Assembly (NCBI GenBank): GCA_944392655.1
Contig: CALXXL010000009.1
Coordinates: forward strand, 28,614 to 92,613
DNA from: an uncultured Victivallaceae bacterium
GTDB lineage: Bacteria > Verrucomicrobiota > Lentisphaeria > Victivallales > Victivallaceae
Length of the DNA stretch: 64,000 nucleotides
Direction: 5' to 3'
In this document: in pieces, positions 36,556-46,016 of the stretch
Layout: each line of letters opens with the position of its first letter
Numbering within the stretch: the first letter of the stretch is position 1
The notes under the pieces: model-generated
What the model was told of the DNA's origin: nothing
Seen by the model: only the letters and a program-made list of their open reading frames with translations
Database searches by the model: none
Translations under genes and position numbers: made by a program

Positions 36556-38706
36556 ATGCAGTTTGATTTTTCTGACGGCCTTTTTAAACTCAACGGGAAA
36601 CCATTTTATATGAATTCCGGCGAGTTCCACTATTTCCGTGTTCCACAGGCAGAGTGGAAAAAACGGATGAAGCTGTTTAAGGAAATGGGAGGAAATACCA
36701 TCAGCACATACATTCCATGGCTGATTCACGAACCGGCGGAAGGCCAGTTCGATTTTGATTCCCCACAGCTCAACTTGCGGCACTTTCTGGATTGCGCTGC
36801 TGAAATGGATCTGGCGGTGATCGTAAGACCGGGACCGTATCAGTATTCTGAACTTATATATGATGGACTGCCTCCATGGCTGTGCATGAAGTATCCGGAA
36901 ATTCTGGCCCGAGATCGGCATGGCAGAGTTATGCATTATTCTGCGGTATCTTATCTGCATGAGAAATTTATTGAGAAAGTCAGTGCGTATTTTGACAGAG
37001 TTTGCCCCATTATCGCCGGATATTCCGCTCAGAAAAACGGTCCGGTTATTATGGTTCAGCCGGATAATGAACTCGGCGGAGTGCATCTCTGGCGTGGCGA
37101 TTTTGACTGTAATCGCGAGACAATGGGATTCGGATGTGACTCCGGACGTTTCGCCGTATATTTGCGGCAGCGATTCGGCAGCGTGGAACAGCTTAACCGG
37201 AGATACGGTTGTTCACACACGACTTTCGGAGAGTTCGGCCCGCCACCGGATACAACCTGCGTCAGCCCTTCAGCATTACTGCAACAGCGGGATTATGCGG
37301 ATTTTTACTGGCATTGTGCCGCCGAATATCTGAAGCTGCTTATAGAACTTATGGAAAACAGAGGCGTTGTTGGACCATTTTGTCATAATTCTGCAAATCC
37401 GGCGATGAACTGCTGTTTCTATGAAGTGAAAAAACAGCTCGGTAACCGTATGTTGCTCGGCTCGGATCACTATTATACTTTGGATCAGCGTTGGCCGCAG
37501 AATAATCCTACACCGCAGTACGCAATACGCTGCTTTATCTCGTTGGAGCAGCTGAGGCTGATGGATAATCCACCGTGTGTGCTTGAATTCCCATACGGAA
37601 GTTTGTCAGATTGGCCGCCGATAACAGCTGAAGATGTCGAAGCATGTGCCATGATGCATCTGGGATTCGGAATGCGAGGCCATAACGGTTATATATTTAC
37701 CGGAGGAATGAATGTCCCGGGAACCGGTTCGACTACCGATATGTACGACTATAATGCACCTGTGAGCGCAGATGGGGAAACCAGACCGACTTATTACGCA
37801 TTACAGCGGTTTGCCGGATACCTTAATGCGCATCCGGAAATAATTGAGTCGCAAGCTGACAGTGATTTCCGTATCCTTATGCCGTGGAATTTGGCTTATG
37901 CGGATAATAAATGGAGCGGAGTAGTCTGTCCCGGTACTGTCGGCGCAGCGCAGGCGTGGAACAGTTTTGTCACCGGACTGGTTACCTCCGCTTTTGCCGC
38001 CGGATTGATGCCGGAAATGGTAAATCCGGAATCAGACGAATGGGTGAATTGTATCGATAAACCATTGGTATTGTGGAATAACGGTTGCGTTGATCAACTA
38101 CAGCAACAGAAACTGGTACATTTTATGGAAAACGGCGGTCGCCTGTTATGTCTGCCGGTAATTCCGAAGTATGATGAGAATTTTGAGAAATGTACTGTTC
38201 TGGCCGACTATCTGGAGGGGGCAACAGCTGGAAAGGCAGTTTCACCATCAGACAGAATGGTCAGATTAAATATTGCCGGAATAAAAAATGTCTACTGCAA
38301 TAATGAATTTTATCCGGCAGAAAATATTCCGTCCGGCGCAGAGATTATCGGTCAGAATGAGTTTTCCGGCGAGACGGTTGGTTGGTATAAAAATGGATTC
38401 ATGTTCCTGGGGCTTAACTGGTGCCACGGAAAAAATGAACACGCCGCAATGATTGCTAAACTGCTGGAACGGCTTGGTATGCAACGCCGGATTGTCTCCA
38501 ATGACAGCTGGATTATAACCGTTTTACGCAAACATGCGGCTGGAACAACTCTCTTTGCCATGAATCTGAGCAGTTCAACACGTACTGTCACATTACAGAT
38601 ACGACCGGACGGAACCGGTGAGTTTTATCCGCCGGAAATCATTGAAATTCCTGCAATGACAGTTGTAACTAAGAATTTTATAACAAGAGGTGATCGTTTA
38701 TGTTAA
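36556..38706 (+). CDS. GH35-like beta-galactosidase
   Basis: A 716-residue protein without a signal peptide, so likely cytosolic. The N-terminal TIM barrel has the GH35 pattern: LNGKPFYMNSGEFHYFRVP, GGNTISTYIPWLIHEP, VRPGPYQYSE and IMVQPDNELGG, whose Glu is the acid/base; the nucleophile is likely the Glu in CVLEFPYG near residue 345. A C-terminal domain resembles the glutamine-amidotransferase-like domain of GH42/GH35 relatives. It probably releases terminal beta-galactose. It lies between the two GH84-like paralogues, which points to breakdown of a glycan with Gal and GlcNAc. Confidence 0.8.
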   Translation: MQFDFSDGLFKLNGKPFYMNSGEFHYFRVPQAEWKKRMKLFKEMGGNTISTYIPWLIHEPAEGQFDFDSPQLNLRHFLDCAAEMDLAVIVRPGPYQYSELIYDGLPPWLCMKYPEILARDRHGRVMHYSAVSYLHEKFIEKVSAYFDRVCPIIAGYSAQKNGPVIMVQPDNELGGVHLWRGDFDCNRETMGFGCDSGRFAVYLRQRFGSVEQLNRRYGCSHTTFGEFGPPPDTTCVSPSALLQQRDYADFYWHCAAEYLKLLIELMENRGVVGPFCHNSANPAMNCCFYEVKKQLGNRMLLGSDHYYTLDQRWPQNNPTPQYAIRCFISLEQLRLMDNPPCVLEFPYGSLSDWPPITAEDVEACAMMHLGFGMRGHNGYIFTGGMNVPGTGSTTDMYDYNAPVSADGETRPTYYALQRFAGYLNAHPEIIESQADSDFRILMPWNLAYADNKWSGVVCPGTVGAAQAWNSFVTGLVTSAFAAGLMPEMVNPESDEWVNCIDKPLVLWNNGCVDQLQQQKLVHFMENGGRLLCLPVIPKYDENFEKCTVLADYLEGATAGKAVSPSDRMVRLNIAGIKNVYCNNEFYPAENIPSGAEIIGQNEFSGETVGWYKNGFMFLGLNWCHGKNEHAAMIAKLLERLGMQRRIVSNDSWIITVLRKHAAGTTLFAMNLSSSTRTVTLQIRPDGTGEFYPPEIIEIPAMTVVTKNFITRGDRLC

Positions 38707-38803
38707 ATTAGAATGTGATAGGTCGGTTATTATTCCATGGGGGTCCCAGGAATATTTATTCTTTTGATTTTTTGATTATGAAAAGCAGAGGTTCCCTTTA
38801 TTT

Positions 38804-41002
38804 ATGAAAATAGTTTTAATAATGTTGTCCCTTGTGTTGGGGGGATTGTGGATGAATGCAGCAGCTCTGGAAGATAGTTCAGAGGTTTATCCGGTGCCGC
38901 AGAAAGTTATGTCGGATTATGCAGAGTTTCCGGTAAAGAGTGCCGGGATATCTTTTGTGCCGTTGTTTGATGAAGCTCCGGATGAGGCGGTTAACTGGGG
39001 CATAGAACAGTATCTGAGTACTGTCGGAGCACTGCAGCAGACGGATTATGATGTCCCCAAGTTTGAAGTGTATGTCGGGAATAAAGATAACGCAAAAATA
39101 AAGAGCTTTTTCGGTGATTTGCAGCTGCCGGAACAGGGATATGCCATTAAAGTGGTGGAGAAAACCGGCGATTCTGTGAAAATAGCTTTAACCGGAGCCG
39201 ACAGCCGCGGTATATTCTACGGCATTATGAGCCTTAAACAACTGTTAAGCGGTTCGGACGGAAAGGCAGTTCAGCGGGTCGCCGATATCGTGGATTATCC
39301 AGTTTGGCCAAACAGATTTATATGTGACTACTTCGGCAATATTACTGAGGAATGGATAAACTTTTACGCTTCTCAGAAAATCGCCGGGATTGCCGGTTTG
39401 AGCGACAGTAATTGGCGCAATCCGGAATGGTGGAAACAGGTGGAGCCAACTTTGAAAGCTATGAAACGGGCTAAAGATATGAATCTTATGACAATTATGG
39501 CTCAGTTGCATATCTACCACTTCGGCGGTAAAATGAATATCGCCAACGAAAATGAAATTGATGAATTTATTGCCAGCTGCCGGAAGATGATCGAAAACGG
39601 CGTGACTTATCTTATGATTGCCGCAGATGATTCAACTCCGCGCGATGTCAATGGATATAGATTATATTATCCGGAAGAGGCCGAAAAATTTAAATCCGCA
39701 GGCGAAGCTCACGGATATCTTATGAAACGTATCTATGAGGCGTTGAATCCGGAATATCCGGATGTGAATATCGCTATGGTTGCCGCTCCATACTCCCTCT
39801 CACACGGAATAGGTACTCCGGAAATCGATGAATATGTCAGAGATTGGGCAGCGGTCGCGCCTCCGGAGGTGGTATGGATCTGGACCGGCCCGGAAGTACT
39901 GTCACCCGAAGTGACCAAGCCGGAACATGAGATAATGGAACGACTGCTCGGTGAACATGACTTGTATCTCTTTGATAACAGTAACTGCATTAATCCGCCT
40001 GTCCCGCGCTGGGAAACCAATTATTACAAGGGTATGGAAAAGGATGACAACGGTATCGTGTTCCTGCTCGGATTGGGATGCGGCGCACGGCCGTGGGAGA
40101 CCGTTTATTTCCTCAATGCCGGAGATTATCTCTGGAATCCCGCAGCATATAACAAGGAGGAATCATATTCAACTGCGTTGAAGATCGTTTACGGCGAAGA
40201 GTCATGCGACCCCGTAAATGAACTGCGCAGACGCTATGTCAGCGGATTGCGCGCCCTGGAGGATTGTGACCGGGAGGCGTTGACCGGAATTATGCCGGAA
40301 CTGGAACGCTATTACGAAATGGCGAAAACCGCCAGCTTTAAAGATGGCAAAACTCTGGATTGGAAGGCATTCGAATATACTATCAATCAGATGAGAATCT
40401 TCTGCTCCAGTACTGTACCGGAAATGAGAGTGCGGAAGGCGACTGCTCAAATCACCGTTGACGGCGTTATTACCCCGGATGAGTGGCAGCATGCCTTTGA
40501 ATTCATGCTGCGCAGCAACTCTGATGACGCACAGCCCGTGATGTGCAAGACATTATATGATGACCACGGTCTGTATTTCGTATTTGATGTCTTCAATGAC
40601 GCTGAACTGCCGCCTTTGGCTAAACAGGCTCACGATAATCCGGTGTATCTGGCCGCAGATAATATAGAGGTTTTTCTGCAGGCGGATCCCAATGGAGATT
40701 ACGGTCATTTCTGTTTCGATTATGCCGGAAACCAGTTCGATGAACCCAATGGCATAGGCGGACATATGTGGAATCCCAAATGGCAGCTGGCGGTAAAACC
40801 CAATGATCACGGCTGGCAGGCGGAGATGTTCATGCCGTTCGATGAGTTGAACCGGCTTTCGCCGGATGCTCCCGCACCAGGAGATGTATGGCTGGCTAAT
40901 TTCCATCGCGTGGATAATCTTAAAGGAAAAATATTCAGCTGGAACTATAGCGAATATGGCTTCCATACCCCACATTTTTTCGGTCGGTTGAAGTTTGAAT
41001 AA
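38804..41002 (+). CDS. Second exported GH84-like hexosaminidase with CBM9-like domain
   Basis: A 732-residue paralogue of the gene at 34223 with the same order: signal peptide (MKIVLIMLSLVLGGLWMNAAA), GH20b-like domain, GH84-like barrel and CBM9-like domain. The Asp pair is in MIAADDSTPRDVNG, and YLFDNSNCINPPVPRW matches the second motif. The C-terminal domains of the two proteins share long stretches, such as FNDAELPPL. The site upstream of ATG is weak (AGAGG at a long spacing). It may differ from its paralogue in linkage or aglycone. Confidence 0.75.
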   Translation: MKIVLIMLSLVLGGLWMNAAALEDSSEVYPVPQKVMSDYAEFPVKSAGISFVPLFDEAPDEAVNWGIEQYLSTVGALQQTDYDVPKFEVYVGNKDNAKIKSFFGDLQLPEQGYAIKVVEKTGDSVKIALTGADSRGIFYGIMSLKQLLSGSDGKAVQRVADIVDYPVWPNRFICDYFGNITEEWINFYASQKIAGIAGLSDSNWRNPEWWKQVEPTLKAMKRAKDMNLMTIMAQLHIYHFGGKMNIANENEIDEFIASCRKMIENGVTYLMIAADDSTPRDVNGYRLYYPEEAEKFKSAGEAHGYLMKRIYEALNPEYPDVNIAMVAAPYSLSHGIGTPEIDEYVRDWAAVAPPEVVWIWTGPEVLSPEVTKPEHEIMERLLGEHDLYLFDNSNCINPPVPRWETNYYKGMEKDDNGIVFLLGLGCGARPWETVYFLNAGDYLWNPAAYNKEESYSTALKIVYGEESCDPVNELRRRYVSGLRALEDCDREALTGIMPELERYYEMAKTASFKDGKTLDWKAFEYTINQMRIFCSSTVPEMRVRKATAQITVDGVITPDEWQHAFEFMLRSNSDDAQPVMCKTLYDDHGLYFVFDVFNDAELPPLAKQAHDNPVYLAADNIEVFLQADPNGDYGHFCFDYAGNQFDEPNGIGGHMWNPKWQLAVKPNDHGWQAEMFMPFDELNRLSPDAPAPGDVWLANFHRVDNLKGKIFSWNYSEYGFHTPHFFGRLKFE

Positions 41003-41024
41003 TTTATAACGGAGCAGAATTAGT

Positions 41025-41672
41025 ATGAGACATTGGCCTTTATTGGCGGCGATCGGATTCGCTTTGATGAGTGGCTGTGCGCATGGCGTAACTCCGGCAA
41101 AATCCATGCCGGAGCAGAACACGCCGGATGCGCGTACTGTATTTTATTGTAACGGACTGAAGGTGGTTCAGGACCTTCTGGAAGTGAATGAGTATAATTT
41201 GCAGTATAAACTTTGCGAGCCGTTTACCGAGGTGAAATATATTACTATTCACAATACCGCCAATAAGGCCACAGCTCAGAATGAACGGGATTATCTTAAC
41301 CGGCGCAGAGACAACGTGTCTATATCATTCCACTTCGCCGTGGACGAGAATGAGGCTATTCAGATTATGCCGCTGTTTATGCACGCATGGCACGCCGGAG
41401 ATGGACGCGGCGAGGGCAATATGAACAGCATCGCTATCGAGATATGCCGCAGTACTCTGTATGACGGAGATCTGTACCCGAGAGCGGAAGAAAACGCGGT
41501 GAAACTGGCCGCTTATCTATTGTATATTTACCGACTCGATGTCGACGATCTGCGCATGCATTACAACTGGAGCGGAAAAAAATGCCCACACCGCATAATT
41601 GAAGATAACCGGTGGGACGAATTTAAAATGCGCGTGGCCGCTTCATTGGAAAATTTAAAACGGCCAAGATAG
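41025..41672 (+). CDS. Lipoprotein N-acetylmuramoyl-L-alanine amidase
   Basis: A 215-residue paralogue of the amidase at 33261, shorter and lipid-anchored: the signal peptide ends in the lipobox LMSGC (Cys 18). Zinc ligands are in YITIHNTAN and MHYNWSGKKCPH, with the same His-x7-Cys spacing and Lys two before Cys. It lacks the extra C-terminal domain. It follows the second GH84-like gene by 22 bases with a GGAG site, so the amidase/GH84 pairs mirror each other around the GH35 gene. Confidence 0.86.
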   Translation: MRHWPLLAAIGFALMSGCAHGVTPAKSMPEQNTPDARTVFYCNGLKVVQDLLEVNEYNLQYKLCEPFTEVKYITIHNTANKATAQNERDYLNRRRDNVSISFHFAVDENEAIQIMPLFMHAWHAGDGRGEGNMNSIAIEICRSTLYDGDLYPRAEENAVKLAAYLLYIYRLDVDDLRMHYNWSGKKCPHRIIEDNRWDEFKMRVAASLENLKRPR

Positions 41673-41714
41673 GAAATTATTTCAGATTTTTTAGTTTTTT
41701 TATTCATTATTACT

Positions 41715-41743
41715 TTGAATTGTTACCGAAAATGTGATATAAT
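41715..41743 (+). promoter_or_regulatory. Sigma-70 promoter for the zinc-ribbon gene
   Basis: TTGAAT (41715-41720) and a perfect TATAAT (41738-41743) are separated by 17 bases, 45 bases before the ATG at 41788. It is one of the clearest vegetative-type promoters in the window. Confidence 0.8.
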
Positions 41744-41787
41744 GAAACTGGAATTACTGATGAATCATTCACCATGGAGGCAAGAGT

Positions 41788-42489
41788 ATGGCAACCTGGA
41801 TTGAGGCGTTACTGGATTTACAGGAGGTTGATTTGCAAATCCGCAATCTGAAATTGCGGCTGGCGATGATTCCGAAAGAACGCAATGATCTTAAAGAACA
41901 GATCAACAACGAAAAAGAAGAGTTGAATGAAACCAATCACTCAATTCAGGAGACTGAATTGAAGCTGAAAGGATATGAGTCTTTAATGATCAAACACTAC
42001 GATGCAATCGCTAAATTGCAGCAGCGTTCAACTCAAATCCGACGGAATGAAGAGTATCAGGCGCTGATGAAGGAAATCGAGTTCAATAAAGCCAAAATTT
42101 CCGACCTGGAAACTGAGACCATTGTGCTTATGGATAAACTTGATAATATGAAACGCAATTTCGTCCGCCGCAAAGAGGAGTGCGATGCACAGGTGGATAA
42201 TATCCAGAACGAACTCAATGAGTTGACTTCTCTCGAAGCCGAAGTTAAATCAATGCTGGTTGAATTGGCGGAGGTCAGAGATGAACGGGCCGCAAAGGTC
42301 AATGCTCCGGCTCTCGAAGGATATGAACGGATTATCAAGAAAAATGAAGGTAAGCCGGTGGTCAAAATCATCAACGGTAATATTTGCGGAAACTGCCGCT
42401 TGAAGTTGACTCCGCAGACGGTCAACGATGCCAAGGCCGGAACCCTTACATATTGCGATAACTGTTCGCATATTGTATATCTGGATTGA
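41788..42489 (+). CDS. C4-type zinc-ribbon coiled-coil protein (DUF164/CdsZ-like)
   Basis: A 233-residue protein. Residues 10-170 are a long coiled coil rich in Lys and Glu; the C terminus (about 205-233) is a zinc ribbon with CGNCRLKLTP and YCDNC. The family is widespread; relatives have been linked to binding of hybrid RNA or to secretion chaperoning, but no firm function can be assigned. Own promoter and terminator make it monocistronic. GGAGG precedes ATG. Confidence 0.85.
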   Translation: MATWIEALLDLQEVDLQIRNLKLRLAMIPKERNDLKEQINNEKEELNETNHSIQETELKLKGYESLMIKHYDAIAKLQQRSTQIRRNEEYQALMKEIEFNKAKISDLETETIVLMDKLDNMKRNFVRRKEECDAQVDNIQNELNELTSLEAEVKSMLVELAEVRDERAAKVNAPALEGYERIIKKNEGKPVVKIINGNICGNCRLKLTPQTVNDAKAGTLTYCDNCSHIVYLD

Positions 42490-42513
42490 TTTTAATCTGA
42501 TTTCAACTTTTTT

Positions 42514-42551
42514 ACCGGTGTCTGGAAATATTTCCAGACACCGGTTTTTTA
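42514..42551 (+). terminator. Intrinsic terminator after the zinc-ribbon gene
   Basis: ACCGGTGTCTGGAAA pairs perfectly with TTTCCAGACACCGGT (15 bp) around a two-base TA centre, followed by a T run. It is the strongest stem in the window. Confidence 0.92.
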
Positions 42552-42666
42552 TCCTGTATATGGCAAGGAAAAGAAATTCTTCTCTTGATTTTGCCGGCGC
42601 GTATGTTATTTTTATGTTAAGAAAATAGTTGAATCATGAAATAGGTGAAAGTTTTTTATCCGGATT

Positions 42667-43509
42667 ATGAAAGAAAATAACGCGGTTTTTAAAAACAGTA
42701 TTTTGGGAGCCGGCGGCTGTAAACGGGCCGCTTTACGGAAAATGGGGGTGAAGTTCCGTTCAGAATGGTTCTATACCGAGCCGGGATTTGAAGCCGTGGA
42801 AAAGGCTTTTCGTGAAGCTCCGGAATTGTTTGCCAACAGTGAGATAATCTGGCATACCAGGCATAAAATGGTTCGTAAAGTGGTTCTGCCGGAGGAGTAT
42901 GGCGGGCATAAACTGGCTTTTAAAATATATGACGGGGTGACCCCTTTGCGATTCGCTTTGCGCTGTTCAAAAACCGCTCTGGAGGCCGCAAATTATAAGG
43001 CATTGAGTCAACTCGGTATGCCGATGGCAAAACTTGTGTGCGCCGGAGATGACCGCAGGAATTTTCATTTGCGCAAATCATTCTTTGCTACTGTTTTTGC
43101 CGAAGGGTATCCGGATGGACGCGAATTTATTCCAGGTGGTTCAATGCGGGGAACTCCGGAGGAGAAGAGCTTTATCCGCCAGAATATGGAATATGTGGCA
43201 AAACTGCATTCAATACACGGTTATCATAAGGCCCTAAGAGTGTATAATTTCCTGTGGCAGAAATGCGGCAATGGCGAAGTGAAAATAATATGGATAGATG
43301 TAGCAAGCTGCAGGTTCCTCGCGGTTCCGGAGATGATATTTAAAAAATATGTAATCGACGATTTAGCCCGTTTCTTCCGGGATATGCAACTCAGTGAATC
43401 AGATTTGCACGAGGCATTGACCGTATACTGCAACCATAATCCACGAACCGCGTTTACTGTGGAACAGCTGTGCAAAGAGGTCGCCGGTGAGGCGGCGCGC
43501 CCAAGATGA
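42667..43509 (+). CDS. LPS-kinase-like protein (Kdo/WaaP family)
   Basis: A 280-residue protein with the kinase-like fold of the LPS kinase family: LAFKIYDGVTPLRFALRCSKTALEAANYKAL is the N-lobe with a candidate ATP-binding Lys and Glu, YVAKLHSIHGYHKAL the region before the catalytic loop, and IIWIDVASCRF the metal-binding Asp. The catalytic-loop Asp of HxD is not obvious, so activity is uncertain. It is unrelated in position to the waaP-like gene at 29649. The upstream ribosome site is poor. Confidence 0.65.
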   Translation: MKENNAVFKNSILGAGGCKRAALRKMGVKFRSEWFYTEPGFEAVEKAFREAPELFANSEIIWHTRHKMVRKVVLPEEYGGHKLAFKIYDGVTPLRFALRCSKTALEAANYKALSQLGMPMAKLVCAGDDRRNFHLRKSFFATVFAEGYPDGREFIPGGSMRGTPEEKSFIRQNMEYVAKLHSIHGYHKALRVYNFLWQKCGNGEVKIIWIDVASCRFLAVPEMIFKKYVIDDLARFFRDMQLSESDLHEALTVYCNHNPRTAFTVEQLCKEVAGEAARPR

Positions 43510-43522
43510 AAATTTGCCGCAG

Positions 43523-44038
43523 CTAACAGGTAAAGCGTTGCATAAGATTTTCCGGCGCAGTAATCTTGCCACAATAATCCTGCCACTGCTCTTTGCCGTA
43601 GCATAAATCGGAACCGGTTAGCATTATGCCAGTGTCGGCGTATCGGAGAAATGCCGCTTTGTCCCAGACTGTATCTTGAATTATTAACCGGATTTGCGGT
43701 ACAGCCGGCATAGTTGACAGCAAATACAGAACCCGGGCAAGCATGGTGCGGTCAAATGGACAATAATCAAACCATAGTGTCAATAGATCGTCTGCATTCA
43801 GTGACAACAGCGTGTTATGCATTGTCTGAAGATCTGCAAAGATTTCCGCCGCCGTCGCGCCGTTGGCAATAGTATGCAGTTCTTCCGCCCGGATTGAGTT
43901 GAATGCCGTCAGATCCGCAGTGTCCGGCAACCGGCCGTGGAGATAGTTCTCCCGCCATACCAGCGTTTCTCCTGCAAGGGCACATTGCTTCCACGCCTCA
44001 AGCGCACAGTCTCCATTAAGTAAATTTATTTTACGCAT
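43523..44038 (-). CDS. DUF1835-like protein
   Basis: A 171-residue protein from the ATG at 44038 (a Met at 44062 is within the previous gene's end). The N-terminal INLLNGDCALEAWK and the VWRENYLHGRLP stretch are the signature of DUF1835-type proteins, whose role is not established. It is last in a minus-strand run after the AlkA-like glycosylase, overlapping it by 13 bases. Confidence 0.6.
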   Translation of the reverse strand: MRKINLLNGDCALEAWKQCALAGETLVWRENYLHGRLPDTADLTAFNSIRAEELHTIANGATAAEIFADLQTMHNTLLSLNADDLLTLWFDYCPFDRTMLARVLYLLSTMPAVPQIRLIIQDTVWDKAAFLRYADTGIMLTGSDLCYGKEQWQDYCGKITAPENLMQRFTC

Positions 44039-44649
44039 AATCCACCATCCTTTATTTTCCATAAATACAGCGATGCCAGAGATCCATAGGGAGAGTACCT
44101 TTTACGGTAAAATTCAAAGTCACTTTGCGATAATTCATCCAGATTATACAGCGCCATGATGCCTTTGCGGATGCCGAGGTCATTATAACTTAAAATATCC
44201 GGCCGGCCAAGCGCAAATAATAACAGCATTTCCGCCGTCCAGATTCCCACCCCCTTAAGAGTGGTGAGCGTTGCAATAACCTCGGAGTCCTCTTTCTCCG
44301 CAAGGTCGGAAAAATTGATCCTGCCGGATAACGACGCATCCGCAATGCCGCGGAGATAGTCGATTTTGCGTTGCGACAATCCGCATTGCCGCAGCTGCAA
44401 ATTGTCGGCGGCAAGCAGGTTGCCGGGAGAGATCTCCCCAAGTAAATGTTCAACCCGTCCGAATATCGCCGCTGCCGCCTTTACCGCCAGCTGCTGGGAG
44501 ATTATGCTTTCAACCAGGGCATAAAAGAGATCTCCGGTACAGTCAAATCCCGAAACTTCAGGGAAACGTGCAACTATTGCTGAAAATTCCGGCGCTTTCC
44601 GGCAAAGCATCTCTTTATCGTGTTGCGTTATCTGACAGGTGATGCTCAT
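44026..44649 (-). CDS. AlkA-like DNA-3-methyladenine glycosylase (HhH-GPD)
   Basis: A 207-residue base-excision enzyme. The helix-hairpin-helix is LTTLKGVGIWTAEMLLLFAL and the catalytic Asp is in SYNDLGIRKG. It lacks the Cys cluster of Nth/MutY and the N-terminal domain of E. coli AlkA, as many short AlkA2 forms do. It should excise alkylated purines. It overlaps xpt by four bases upstream and the DUF1835-like gene downstream. Confidence 0.87.
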   Translation of the reverse strand: MSITCQITQHDKEMLCRKAPEFSAIVARFPEVSGFDCTGDLFYALVESIISQQLAVKAAAAIFGRVEHLLGEISPGNLLAADNLQLRQCGLSQRKIDYLRGIADASLSGRINFSDLAEKEDSEVIATLTTLKGVGIWTAEMLLLFALGRPDILSYNDLGIRKGIMALYNLDELSQSDFEFYRKRYSPYGSLASLYLWKIKDGGLCVK

Positions 44650-45230
44650 AACGGTTTTCTGAAATGTATTTTCCCATTATCGCTGTCCATACTCTCCACC
44701 ACCGCCAGCGATTCCAGCCGGTAGCCGAGGTTACGTATTATTGTACCGCCCATCTGGAAGCCTTTTTCTATCACAATACCGATACCCGCAACATTGGCTC
44801 CGGCCTGACGGACAATGGAAATCAATCCCTGCAAAGCACAGCCATTGGCCAGAAAATCGTCGATGATCAATATATTTTCATTCGCCGGAAGATATTTTCT
44901 GGAGACAATGATTGTATTGGTACAATTGTGAGTATAGGATTTGACCTCGGCAGTGTATAATTCATCATTCGCGGCAACCGCATTGGTCTTTTTGGCATAA
45001 ACAACCGGAACATCAAAATATAATGCGGTAATACAGGCAATGCCGATCCCTGAGGCTTCAATCGTCATAATACGGTCGATTTTTACATCGGCAAAACGGC
45101 GCTTGAACTCCTGACCGATCTGTTTCAGAAACGCTACATCAATCTGATGATTCAAAAAACAGTCCACCTTTAATACATTGCCGGGCTTGATAATGCCATC
45201 CCTCTGAATACGCTCTTTCAGAAAATTCAT
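44646..45230 (-). CDS. xpt: Xanthine phosphoribosyltransferase
   Basis: A 194-residue cytosolic enzyme that makes XMP from xanthine and PRPP. NILIIDDFLANGCALQGL is the PRPP-binding loop; MTIEASGIGIA and VYAKKTNA are typical of Xpt. Length matches B. subtilis Xpt. No purine riboswitch fits in the eight bases separating it from the upstream deaminase gene, so the two are probably co-transcribed, which makes sense if the deaminase supplies xanthine. Confidence 0.92.
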   Translation of the reverse strand: MNFLKERIQRDGIIKPGNVLKVDCFLNHQIDVAFLKQIGQEFKRRFADVKIDRIMTIEASGIGIACITALYFDVPVVYAKKTNAVAANDELYTAEVKSYTHNCTNTIIVSRKYLPANENILIIDDFLANGCALQGLISIVRQAGANVAGIGIVIEKGFQMGGTIIRNLGYRLESLAVVESMDSDNGKIHFRKPL

Positions 45231-45238
45231 ATTTGACC

Positions 45239-45895
45239 TCAGTAGATTTTTCCGGTTTTCTGGTGATAAAGCGTAAACGGAACTTTTGCCTCATCCGGCA
45301 GCATGGGACCTGTTACTTTGATACCGCGTTTTTCCAACGCTGAATGCCAGTCTGAAACTTTGTCGCCCTCGTCAAAGCCGATCTCCCGCGCAAAATCACC
45401 CGGCGCCCCGTACAGCATCTGCTCCACCCCGCTCCACGGCGTAGCTCCAAAACACATAGCACACGGTTCGCAACTGGTGACCAACATACACCCTTTGAGG
45501 GCAAAACTCTGACGCAGCATCTGCGCCCGGGCAAAGGCCGTCATCTCCGCATGCGCCCAGGACTGGTTCGCCGGTACTACTGAGTTTACTCCGGCAGCTA
45601 CCAGTTTACCCGTGGCAATTTCAAAGATCGCCGCCCCAAATGGGCCGCCTGTGCCGCGGTCGACGTTTTCCAGCGCAAGCGATATGACAAAACGCATTTT
45701 TTCTTCGTCTGTCATAGACTTATTCAGGTGTTCGCTCTCTACCCGGTATAACCATTCAGGCATCTTTACCGCCGGTGTCATGATAGACTCAGGGGCGCCT
45801 GGGGTATTGCAGCCGCAGATAAATGCCAGCATACAGAATGTTAACATTGTCCGAATGTTAAAACTGTCGTCAGTATGATGATCTTTTCCGAACAT
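45239..45895 (-). CDS. Predicted lipoprotein purine/cytidine-type deaminase
   Basis: A 218-residue zinc deaminase. Zinc ligands and catalytic Glu are in SWAHAEMTAF and TSCEPCAMCF, and the order resembles guanine deaminase and tRNA deaminase families. The surprise is the N terminus: a hydrophobic segment ending in FICGC, a convincing lipobox. The ATG at 45895 is chosen because GGAGGGG precedes it by six bases. Deaminases of this family are usually cytosolic. The neighbour xpt suggests guanine to xanthine conversion, here perhaps outside the cytoplasm. Confidence 0.75.
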   Translation of the reverse strand: MFGKDHHTDDSFNIRTMLTFCMLAFICGCNTPGAPESIMTPAVKMPEWLYRVESEHLNKSMTDEEKMRFVISLALENVDRGTGGPFGAAIFEIATGKLVAAGVNSVVPANQSWAHAEMTAFARAQMLRQSFALKGCMLVTSCEPCAMCFGATPWSGVEQMLYGAPGDFAREIGFDEGDKVSDWHSALEKRGIKVTGPMLPDEAKVPFTLYHQKTGKIY

Positions 45896-45936
45896 ATTCT
45901 TCCCCTCCGGAGCTGTTTGTTCTTTCCTTAAAATAG

Positions 45937-45980
45937 AATATACACCTGACTTCATGTATTGCAAAAAATTATTGCAATAC
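45937..45980 (-). promoter_or_regulatory. Promoter and overlapping palindrome of the deaminase-xpt operon
   Basis: On the minus strand TTGCAA (45959-45964) and TATATT (45937-45942) are 16 bases apart. The -35 box lies inside GTATTGCAA-N7-TTGCAATAC (45956-45980), a perfect 9-bp inverted repeat, so a repressor bound here would block RNA polymerase. The half-site resembles that at 5663-5684 in the opposite arrangement. Confidence 0.55.
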
Positions 45981-46016
45981 CGCAGGAGATTTTAAAGGCT
46001 CAGGAGGCAGGAAGAG

